From assembly GCF_900115295.1 (NCBI RefSeq), contig NZ_FOVZ01000001.1:1116001-1180000 (forward strand): a stretch of 64,000 nucleotides of DNA, written 5' to 3'. Below are positions 23,172 through 30,713 of the stretch, one piece after another. The notes under the pieces are model-generated. The model saw only the letters and a program-made list of their open reading frames with translations. It was not told the origin of the DNA and ran no database searches. Position 1 is the stretch's first letter, and each line of letters opens with the position of its first letter. A program made the translations under genes and the position numbers. The DNA is from Sphingomonas sp. OK281 (GTDB taxonomy: Bacteria > Pseudomonadota > Alphaproteobacteria > Sphingomonadales > Sphingomonadaceae).

Positions 23172-24704
23172 ATGATGGCGAAGATGGAGCACGCGCCAAC
23201 ACGGGTCGTGGTGGTCGGTGGCGGCACGGCGGGGTGGATGACCGCCGCCGCTTTGGTGCGCCTGTTGCCGTCCGCCTGCTCCGTCCACCTGATCGAGTCG
23301 GCGGAGATCGGCATCGTTGGCGTCGGCGAGGCGACCCTGCCGCATATCCGCGCGTTCGTGGAGCGGCTGGGGCTCGACGAAGCCGACTTCATGCGGGCGA
23401 CGCACGCGACGTTCAAGCTGGGCATCGACTTCCGCGATTTCGGCGCGATCGGCGACAGCTATATCCATCCCTTCGGCACGTTCGGTCGGCCGCTCGACGA
23501 TGTCGGCTTCCACCATTACTGGCTCCGGCTCGCGGCCGAGGGACGGGCCGGCCCGATCGGCGACTATTCGGTCGCGGTCGCCGCTGCCCGGCGGCATCGC
23601 TTCGCCATTCCCGACGGCGCGCCCGACGATCTCGCCGCGAGCTTCGGCTATGCCTATCAGTTCGATGCGACGTTGTTCGGCCCCTATCTCCGCCGCTTCG
23701 CCGAAGCGCACGGCGCGCGCCGGACCGAGGCGCGGATCGTCCGGGTCGAGCAGGACGCCGTTAGTGGCGATGTTCGTGCGCTACGTCTGGACTCGGGCGA
23801 GACCGTCGAGGGCGATCTGTTCGTCGACTGCTCCGGCTTCCGCAGCCTGTTGCTCGGCGACGCCATGGCCGAACCGTGGGAAGACTGGTCGAAATGGCTG
23901 CCCTGCGACCGCGCCGTCGCGATGCCGTGCACGTCGCCGGACGGCCCCATCGAACCCTATACGCGGGCGACGGCGAAACCGGCCGGGTGGCAATGGCGCA
24001 TCCCGTTGCAGCACCGCGTCGGCAATGGCTATGTCTATTCCAGCGCGCACATAACGGATCAGGCTGCCGCCGAGGCGCTCGTCGCGTCGGTCGAGGGCAC
24101 GCCGCTCGCCGACCCGCGCTTCCTCAAGTTTCGTGCCGGTCGCTGCCGCAACAGCTGGGTCGGCAACGTCGTCGCGATCGGCCTCGCGTCGGGATTCCTC
24201 GAACCGCTCGAATCGACCAGCATCTACCTCGCGCAGATGGCGATCACCCAGTTGATCGAGCTGTTCCCGCAACGCGCAGGATCGCAGGGTATCGCAGCGA
24301 CCGACCGGACCGAGTTCAACCGGATGGTCGACATGGAGTATGACCGGATCCGCGATTTCCTGATCCTGCATTATCACGCCACCACCCGCGACGATTCGGA
24401 CTTCTGGAACCATGTCCGGACGATGGACATCCCCACGACGCTCGCCGACAAGATGGAACTGTTCCGCCGCGCCGGTCGCGTGACCCGGTATAGCGAGGGG
24501 CTGTTCCTCGAACCGAGCTGGATCGCGGTGTATCTCGGCCAGGGGATCATCCCGCAGGCGTGGGACCAGCGCGCGGATCGACCGGGCCTCGACGGTCTTG
24601 ATCGCGCGCTCGCCAGCTTGCGCGACACTGTCGCCTCGACCGCCGGCGCGATGCCCGACCATGCCGCGTTCATCGCGCGCCGCAACGCGACGATCGCCGC
24701 GTGA
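23172..24704 (+). CDS. Flavin-dependent (tryptophan-type) halogenase family protein 1
   Basis: Protein of about 510 aa with every hallmark of flavin-dependent halogenases: FAD-binding G-G-G-T-A-G at residues 16-21, V-G-E-A-T-L-P, the catalytic lysine position K82 in A-T-F-K-L-G, W-Q-W-R-I-P at 273-278 (the W-x-W-x-I-P motif) and P-L-E-S-T-S-I with the conserved glutamate. The enzymes use reduced FAD, oxygen and halide to form hypohalous acid that chlorinates or brominates an aromatic ring; a separate flavin reductase is needed and is absent here. Sphingomonad and Caulobacter-type genomes place such genes next to TonB receptors, and their natural substrates are unclear. GAGAGG adjoins the ATG; the ATG three bases on is an alternative start. 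It overlaps the next gene (GTGA). Confidence 0.88.
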   Translation: MMAKMEHAPTRVVVVGGGTAGWMTAAALVRLLPSACSVHLIESAEIGIVGVGEATLPHIRAFVERLGLDEADFMRATHATFKLGIDFRDFGAIGDSYIHPFGTFGRPLDDVGFHHYWLRLAAEGRAGPIGDYSVAVAAARRHRFAIPDGAPDDLAASFGYAYQFDATLFGPYLRRFAEAHGARRTEARIVRVEQDAVSGDVRALRLDSGETVEGDLFVDCSGFRSLLLGDAMAEPWEDWSKWLPCDRAVAMPCTSPDGPIEPYTRATAKPAGWQWRIPLQHRVGNGYVYSSAHITDQAAAEALVASVEGTPLADPRFLKFRAGRCRNSWVGNVVAIGLASGFLEPLESTSIYLAQMAITQLIELFPQRAGSQGIAATDRTEFNRMVDMEYDRIRDFLILHYHATTRDDSDFWNHVRTMDIPTTLADKMELFRRAGRVTRYSEGLFLEPSWIAVYLGQGIIPQAWDQRADRPGLDGLDRALASLRDTVASTAGAMPDHAAFIARRNATIAA

Positions 24705-26173
24705 CCAGCCGCGCACCTGTCGCCAGCATCGCCGTGCTGGGTGCCGGGATCGTCGGCCTGTCCGCGGCGATCGCGTTCGCGCGTGCGTTGCCAGGGTTGT
24801 CGGTAACGCTGGTCGAGACGCCCGATGATCCCGCGGCGCTGACCGACCGCCTCCCCGGCACATTATCCTCGATCGCCGAGTTTCACGATCGGATCGGACT
24901 GCGCGAGCGCGACCTGCTGGCGGCAAGCACGACGCACCGGATCGGTACGCGGTTGTCGGACTGGACTGCCGACGGGGCGCCGTTCGTGCTGGCTCACGGG
25001 GAGCGTGGCGGTGCGATCGCGCCCGGTGCGTTTCACCAGCATTGGCTGAACGCGCGACGGGGCGGCAAGGTCGCCGGGTTCGATGCCTTCTCCGTGGCCA
25101 CGGTGCTCGCCGCGGGGGACAAATTCGTCCATCCGTCCGACGACGCGACCTCGCCCGTCTCGGGCTTCGACTATGCTCTGCGGCTCGATCCTCCCCGCTA
25201 CCGCGACCTGTTGCGCGCGCTTGCCCGGCATATCGGCATCGTTCCCACCCCCGGCGTCTTTGCCGATGTGGAGCGCACCGTCGATGGCCGCGTCGCCGCA
25301 CTCCGCCTAGCCGACGGGCGCCGGATCGTCGCCGATCTGTATCTCGACTGCTCGGGCCCTGCCGCGTCGTTGCGATCGGCGCTGGATGTGCAGTGGGAGG
25401 ATTGGCGGACTGGGCTGCCGGTCGATCAGCTGCTGCTCGGCACGGCGCCGGTGCAGTTGCCGACACCGACCGATGACCTGGTCGCGGTGCCCGCCGGCTG
25501 GCGATTTGCCAGCCCGCTGCGCGACCGGACCATGGTCGGCCTGGCGTTTGCGTCCGATCAGACGTCGGAGTCGAGCGCGCGGCGGATCCTGCCCGCCGGC
25601 GAGACGATCGTCGCGCTCGCGCCGGGTGCCCGTCGCGAACCGTGGCGGCACAACGTGCTCGCGTTGGGCGACGCCGCGGTCGTGCTCGATCCGCTCGCCG
25701 ATGCGAACCTGCACCTCGCGCACGCCGCCATCCTGCGCGCGATCGACCTGCTGCCGGGCTGCGACTGCGCACCGACCGAACTCGCCGAATATAACGCGCA
25801 GAGCGTTCGCCAGGCCTCGCGGGTCCGCGACTACCAGGCCGCCCACTATCTGCCGACCGGGCGCACGCGTGGGCCGTTCTGGAAGAGGGCATCCCGCCTG
25901 CCCCGCCCCGACGGCCTCGCGCATACGCTCGAGCAATTCGCGCACCGCGGACGCCTGCCGTTCTACGAGGACGAGAGCTTCGACACGGACGACTGGCACG
26001 GGCTGCTGCTGGGCCTTGGCGTGATCCCGCGCGTACCCGATCCGATCGCATCGGCCCATCCGCCCGAGACGGTCGCGGCGACCTTGAAGCGGCTTGCCGA
26101 CGCGACGGCGGCATTGCCGGCGCGGCTGCCCCCCTACCCCCATTATCTCGCGCAACTGGAGCGTGCCCGATGA
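24701..26173 (+). CDS. Degenerate halogenase-like flavoprotein (middle gene)
   Basis: Protein of 490 aa that aligns with its two neighbours but has lost key positions. It keeps a dinucleotide-binding motif (G-A-G-I-V-G at 14-19), the D-C-S-G strand and W-E-D-W. The V-G-E-A-T-x-P segment is gone, the catalytic lysine is replaced (T-H-R-I-G, Arg80), and W-x-W-x-I-P reads W-R-F-A-S-P at 267-272. The late P-L-E-S-T-S-I motif is P-L-A-D-A-N-L. It is thus unlikely to halogenate and may be a partner subunit or a different flavin oxidoreductase. Overlaps of 4 bp on both sides (GTGA, ATGA) suggest synthesis in fixed ratio with the two intact proteins. Confidence 0.82.
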   Translation: MTSRAPVASIAVLGAGIVGLSAAIAFARALPGLSVTLVETPDDPAALTDRLPGTLSSIAEFHDRIGLRERDLLAASTTHRIGTRLSDWTADGAPFVLAHGERGGAIAPGAFHQHWLNARRGGKVAGFDAFSVATVLAAGDKFVHPSDDATSPVSGFDYALRLDPPRYRDLLRALARHIGIVPTPGVFADVERTVDGRVAALRLADGRRIVADLYLDCSGPAASLRSALDVQWEDWRTGLPVDQLLLGTAPVQLPTPTDDLVAVPAGWRFASPLRDRTMVGLAFASDQTSESSARRILPAGETIVALAPGARREPWRHNVLALGDAAVVLDPLADANLHLAHAAILRAIDLLPGCDCAPTELAEYNAQSVRQASRVRDYQAAHYLPTGRTRGPFWKRASRLPRPDGLAHTLEQFAHRGRLPFYEDESFDTDDWHGLLLGLGVIPRVPDPIASAHPPETVAATLKRLADATAALPARLPPYPHYLAQLERAR

Positions 26174-27678
26174 CCGATCCGAACCGTGGGCCGATTCGCA
26201 AGGTCGTCATCGTCGGCGGGGGGACCGCCGGCTGGATGGCCGCCGCCGCCGCCGCGCGCTATCTCGACGACGGCCAGCGCCAGGTCGTCCTGATCGAATC
26301 CGATGCGATCGGCACGGTAGGCGTCGGTGAGGCGACGATCCCGCCGATCCTGGGCTTCAACGCGCTGCTCGGGATCGACGAACGCGACTTCCTCCGTGCG
26401 ACCGGTGCAACCTTCAAACTTGGCATCGAATTCGTCGGCTGGGATACAGGTCACGATCGCTACATGCACGCTTTCGGTGGACACGGCCGCGACATCCAGG
26501 GGCTCGCCTTCCATCAGCTCTGGCTGAAACTGCGCGATCGTCCCGGTATCGGCGCGCTCGACGCGTACGCCCCCTCCGCGGTCGCCGCCTATCTGCACAA
26601 GTTCGGCCAGCCCAACGGCCAGCAACCCCTCGCCTACGCCTATCATTTCGACGCGGGACTCTACGCCGCGTTCCTCCGCCGCCGTGCCGAAGCTGGCGGG
26701 GTCACCCGGATCGAAGGGCGGATCACCGGCACCGATCGCGATGCCGACACCGGTCATGTCCACGCCGTCCGTCTCGACGATGGCCGATCGGTCGATGGCG
26801 ACCTGTTCATCGACTGCTCGGGGTTTCGCAGCCTGTTGCTCGGCGAGACGATGGGCGTGCCGTTCGAGGACTGGTCGCACTGGCTGCCCTGCGACCGCGC
26901 GGTCGCGGTGCCGACCGAACCGACCGCACCGCTATTGCCCTACACGCGGGCGACGGCGCGCACCGCCGGCTGGCAATGGCGCATCCCGCTCCAGCATCGC
27001 ACCGGCAACGGCCATGTCTATTCCAGCGCGCATCTCTCGGACGACGAGGCGACGTCGGTCCTGCTGGCCAATCTCGATTCGAAACCGACCGCCGAACCAC
27101 GCCAATTGCGGTTCAAGGCGGGGCGTCGCGCAAAGATGTGGGAGGGCAACGTCGTCGCGCTCGGCCTCGCCGGCGGGTTCCTCGAACCGCTTGAATCGAC
27201 CAGCATCCACCTGATCCAGACCGGCATCTCGAAACTGTTCGCGTTGTTCCCCGACCGCGGCTTCTCCGACGTCGAACGCGACGAATATAACCGCCTGATG
27301 GGTGACGCCTACACGTCGGTGCGCGACTTCATCATCCTGCACTATCACGCCACCCGCCGCGACGATTCCCCGTTCTGGCGGCACGTCCGGACGATGCCGA
27401 TCCCCGACAGCCTGACGCGAAAGATCGCGCTGTTCCGGGAGAAGGGCCGCATCTTCCGCTACGACGACGAACTGTTCGGGATTTCCAGCTGGGTGCAGGT
27501 GTTGCTCGGCCAGAACGTGATCCCGGTCGGCTATGATCCGATCGTCGATGCGCTCGATGCGGACCGCGTCGCCGACGCCGTCCGCCAGATCCGCGCTACG
27601 ACGTTGCGCGATGTGCAGGCGTTGCCGAGCCATGCCGAGTTCATCGCCAACTCCGCGTCGTCCCCCCGCACGATGTGA
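26170..27678 (+). CDS. Flavin-dependent (tryptophan-type) halogenase family protein 2
   Basis: Protein of 502 aa, clearly paralogous to the first gene of the trio. It keeps G-G-G-T-A-G (16-21), G-V-G-E-A-T-I-P, K83 in A-T-F-K-L-G, W-Q-W-R-I-P (268-273) and P-L-E-S-T-S-I. It also shares H-V-R-T-M-x-I-P and L-G-Q-x-x-I-P near the C-terminus. Catalysis is therefore expected to be intact, with FADH2, oxygen and halide. The ATG overlaps the preceding stop. A possible terminator follows at once, so the trio forms its own unit before the GH2 gene. Substrate unknown; close linkage with a carbohydrate receptor suggests modification of a plant-derived aromatic or an envelope/signalling role rather than tryptophan metabolism. 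Confidence 0.88.
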   Translation: MTDPNRGPIRKVVIVGGGTAGWMAAAAAARYLDDGQRQVVLIESDAIGTVGVGEATIPPILGFNALLGIDERDFLRATGATFKLGIEFVGWDTGHDRYMHAFGGHGRDIQGLAFHQLWLKLRDRPGIGALDAYAPSAVAAYLHKFGQPNGQQPLAYAYHFDAGLYAAFLRRRAEAGGVTRIEGRITGTDRDADTGHVHAVRLDDGRSVDGDLFIDCSGFRSLLLGETMGVPFEDWSHWLPCDRAVAVPTEPTAPLLPYTRATARTAGWQWRIPLQHRTGNGHVYSSAHLSDDEATSVLLANLDSKPTAEPRQLRFKAGRRAKMWEGNVVALGLAGGFLEPLESTSIHLIQTGISKLFALFPDRGFSDVERDEYNRLMGDAYTSVRDFIILHYHATRRDDSPFWRHVRTMPIPDSLTRKIALFREKGRIFRYDDELFGISSWVQVLLGQNVIPVGYDPIVDALDADRVADAVRQIRATTLRDVQALPSHAEFIANSASSPRTM

Positions 27679-27681
27679 TTT

Positions 27682-27701
27682 GCCAAATCATTTGGCTTTT
27701 T
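27682..27701 (+). terminator. Possible intrinsic terminator / palindromic operator after halogenase operon
   Basis: GCCAAA-TCA-TTTGGC forms a 6-bp stem with a 3-nt loop followed by five T residues, starting 3 bases after the halogenase stop. It is weak in GC for a terminator. The core CAAATCATTTG also occurs upstream of the GH3 gene, so it might instead, or also, be a regulator binding site. Confidence 0.4.
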
Positions 27702-27773
27702 CCTCGCCGCGTGCTTTCTGAGGTCCATCGCGCAGCCCGGCCAGAGATCCGGCTGCCGAACAGGGGATGACTG

Positions 27774-30713
27774 ATGAACGACCGTTCGATCCGTATTTTC
27801 GTGGCTACGCTCACGTCGCTGCTGGCGTCGACCGCGCTCGCTCAGACGGCCCCGTCCGCCCAGCTTCCCGCCGGGTATGCCGAGCGTGACCCGGTACGAT
27901 CGGGATGGCCGGTGCAGGTCCGTCAGTCGCTCGGACAGGTCAGCCCGCAGGATCCCGCCACGTTGCCGCGAAGCCGCGCGCCCTTGTCGAAGCCGGTCGC
28001 GAAACCCGTACCACGCGGCCCGGCCCTGGCGCAGCGGTCGCCCGGCCTGTGGACCGTAGCCGGCTGGCGGCTGGCTGAAGCGCCGACGGTACGGGCGGAC
28101 GGCGCGGCGGTATCGCGCGCGGGCTATGACGCGAACTCCTGGTACGTCGCCACCGTGCCCGGTACCGTGCTGACGACGCTGGTCGATCGCGGCGTCTATC
28201 CGGACCCGGCGTTCGGGCTGAACAACATGGCGATCCCGGAACGCCTCGCGCGGCAGGATTACTGGTATCGCACCGAGATCGACGTTCCGGCCGAAACGCT
28301 CGGCAGGCATCTCGAACTGAACTTCAAGGGCGTGAACTACGCCGCCGAGATCTGGCTCAACGGCGCACGGCTCGGCACGATGAAGGGGGCGTTCATTCGT
28401 GGCCGGTTCGACGTCACCGGCAAGCTCGCGCCGGGGCGCAACGTCATTGCCGTCAAGGTGTCGCCGCCGCCGCATCCCGGCCTCGCGCACGAGGAGTCGA
28501 TGACCGCGGGCGTCGGCGAGAATGGCGGCATGCAGATGCTCGACGGCCCGACCTTCGTCGCTACCGAGGGCTGGGACTGGATTCCGTCGATCCGCGACCG
28601 CAACACCGGGCTGTGGCAGGGCGTCGACCTGGTCGCGACCGGCGCGGCGGCGCTGGGCGATGCGCAGGTCGTGACGACCTTGCCCGACGCCGACAACACA
28701 CTCGCCAATGTCGAGATCACCGTACCCGTCCGCAACCTGACCGACCAGCCGACCACGGCGACCGTCAGCGCGAAATTCGACGACGTGACGGTGACCAAGT
28801 CGGTCGCGCTTGCCCCGCATGCCAGCGCCGACGTGACGATGGCACCCGCCGAGTTTCCGGCGCTTGCGGTTCGCAACCCGAGACTCTGGTGGCCGAACGG
28901 CTATGGCGCGCCGGCGCTGCACGACCTGACGCTGACGAGCGCGGTGGGCGGGGAGGTCTCGGATACGAAGACGCTGCGCTTCGGCATGCGGCAGGTCACG
29001 TACGAGATTTCGCTGATGGACAAGACCGATACGCTGCGCCGCGTCGGGATCGACCTGTCCAAGGCGCGCGCGCTCCACACGCAGGTCGTCGACGGCACGC
29101 ACCAGGGCATCCGCCAGACGGCGAATGGCTGGGCTGCCTCGCTCGTTCCCGGCGCCGAAGCCTCACCGGCAGTGACGCCGATCGCCGGCGATGCCGGGCT
29201 CGCACCGTATCTGCTGATCAAGGTCAACGGCGTGCGGATCGCCGCGCGCGGTGGCAATATCGGCATGGACGACTTCATGAAGCGGACCGAGCGCGCGCGC
29301 CTGCTGCCGTTCTTCCGACTGCATCAGGATGCCAACCTCAACATCATCCGCAACTGGGTCGGCCAGAATACCGAGGAGACGTTCTATGATCTCGCCGACG
29401 AACACGGGCTGATGATCCTCAACGATTTCTGGGAATCGACGCAGGACTACAACATCGAGGCGCAGGACGTGCCGCTGTTCGCCGCCAACGCCGAGGACGT
29501 CGTGAAGCGGTTCCGCAACCATCCCTCGATCGTGGTGTGGTTCGGTCGCAACGAGGGTGTGCCGCAGCCGATCCTCAACGAGGCTTTGCAGGGCATCATC
29601 AACCGCGACGACGGCACGCGCCTCTACATGGGCTCGTCGAACCGCGTGAACCTGCAGAACAGCGGCCCGTATAACTGGCGGCCCGAGTCCACCTACTTCA
29701 CCGATCACGCCAAGGGCTTTTCGGTCGAGCTTGGCACACCCAGCTTCCCGACGCTGGAGGCATGGACGCGGGCGCTGCCCAAGGCTGATCTGTGGCCGAT
29801 CGGCGATGCGTGGGCGTATCACGACTGGCACCAGACCGGGAACGGCGCGATCAAGACGTACATGGATGCGCTAGCGACACGCTATGGTGCGGGCACCAGC
29901 CTGCCGGACTTCGAACGCAAGGCGCAGATGATGGAGTACGACTTCTACCGCGCTATCTTCGAAGGGTTCAACGCGGGGCTGTGGACCACCAACTCCGCGA
30001 GGATGCTGTGGATGACGCAGCCCGCCTGGCCGTCCTCGGCGTGGCAGATCTTCTCGTCCGACTATGACACGCACGCCGCGTTCTACGGCACCAAGAAGGC
30101 GTCGGAGCCGGTCCACGTCCAGATGAACCTGCCCGATCACAAGGTGGTGCTGGTCAACAACGGCGCGGCGCTGACGGGTGCGGTGGTGCATGCGAAGGTG
30201 ACGTCGCTCGACAACCGCGTGCTCTCCGAACAGCGCGCGACCATCGCCGCGGGTGCGGGTCTCGTCGTCGATGCCTTCACGCTCGATCTCGCGCCGTTGC
30301 TGGCACGGGGGATGGTGCTGGTGTCGCTCGACGTCACCGATGCGACGGGCAAGATCCTGTCGCAAAACGTCTACTGGCAAGGTGCCGACGACGCCGCCTA
30401 TCGGGGGATGACGACGATGGCCAAGGCGCGGGTCGCCGCCACCGCGACCAGTCGCCGCGATGGCGACGAGATTGCGACGACCCTCGACCTGTCGAACATG
30501 GGGGCGGTCGCCGCGCTCGCGACCAAGTTGACGGTGATGAACGGCGACGGCACGCAGGTTCTGCCCGCCTATTTCACCGACAACTACGTGTCGCTGCTGC
30601 CCGGCACGCGCCGCCGCATCGAGATCCGCTACCCGGTGTCCGCGACAAAGGGCAGGACGACCGTCGCGTTGCGCGGTTGGAATGTCACGCCAACTGTTGT
30701 GAAGGTGCGCTGA
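27774..30713 (+). CDS. GH2 beta-mannosidase / exo-beta-glycosidase
   Basis: Exported protein of 979 aa (signal ending S-T-A-L-A-Q). It shows the GH2 order: jelly-roll sugar-binding domain (about 90-290), Ig-like domain, TIM barrel, then C-terminal beta domains. The acid/base is E594 in V-V-W-F-G-R-N-E-G and the likely nucleophile E652 in F-S-V-E-L-G. Sequence style is that of the GH2 branch with beta-mannosidases, mannosylglycoprotein endo-beta-mannosidase and exo-beta-glucosaminidase (CsxA). In this locus beta-mannosidase is the best guess, releasing terminal mannose from manno-oligosaccharides. The Pro-rich segment at about 58-85 looks like a linker. Its stop shares one base with the GH97 start. 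Confidence 0.85.
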   Translation: MNDRSIRIFVATLTSLLASTALAQTAPSAQLPAGYAERDPVRSGWPVQVRQSLGQVSPQDPATLPRSRAPLSKPVAKPVPRGPALAQRSPGLWTVAGWRLAEAPTVRADGAAVSRAGYDANSWYVATVPGTVLTTLVDRGVYPDPAFGLNNMAIPERLARQDYWYRTEIDVPAETLGRHLELNFKGVNYAAEIWLNGARLGTMKGAFIRGRFDVTGKLAPGRNVIAVKVSPPPHPGLAHEESMTAGVGENGGMQMLDGPTFVATEGWDWIPSIRDRNTGLWQGVDLVATGAAALGDAQVVTTLPDADNTLANVEITVPVRNLTDQPTTATVSAKFDDVTVTKSVALAPHASADVTMAPAEFPALAVRNPRLWWPNGYGAPALHDLTLTSAVGGEVSDTKTLRFGMRQVTYEISLMDKTDTLRRVGIDLSKARALHTQVVDGTHQGIRQTANGWAASLVPGAEASPAVTPIAGDAGLAPYLLIKVNGVRIAARGGNIGMDDFMKRTERARLLPFFRLHQDANLNIIRNWVGQNTEETFYDLADEHGLMILNDFWESTQDYNIEAQDVPLFAANAEDVVKRFRNHPSIVVWFGRNEGVPQPILNEALQGIINRDDGTRLYMGSSNRVNLQNSGPYNWRPESTYFTDHAKGFSVELGTPSFPTLEAWTRALPKADLWPIGDAWAYHDWHQTGNGAIKTYMDALATRYGAGTSLPDFERKAQMMEYDFYRAIFEGFNAGLWTTNSARMLWMTQPAWPSSAWQIFSSDYDTHAAFYGTKKASEPVHVQMNLPDHKVVLVNNGAALTGAVVHAKVTSLDNRVLSEQRATIAAGAGLVVDAFTLDLAPLLARGMVLVSLDVTDATGKILSQNVYWQGADDAAYRGMTTMAKARVAATATSRRDGDEIATTLDLSNMGAVAALATKLTVMNGDGTQVLPAYFTDNYVSLLPGTRRRIEIRYPVSATKGRTTVALRGWNVTPTVVKVR

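Noticed and set aside
24701..26173. Middle halogenase as a frameshifted pseudogene
   Set aside because: The frame is open over the full family length with normal coding bias and coupled starts and stops; motif losses are substitutions, not disruptions.
23781..26210. 809-codon minus-strand open frame under the halogenase genes
   Set aside because: Antisense shadow with long Arg/Ser/Pro runs; the plus-strand halogenase motifs are unambiguous.
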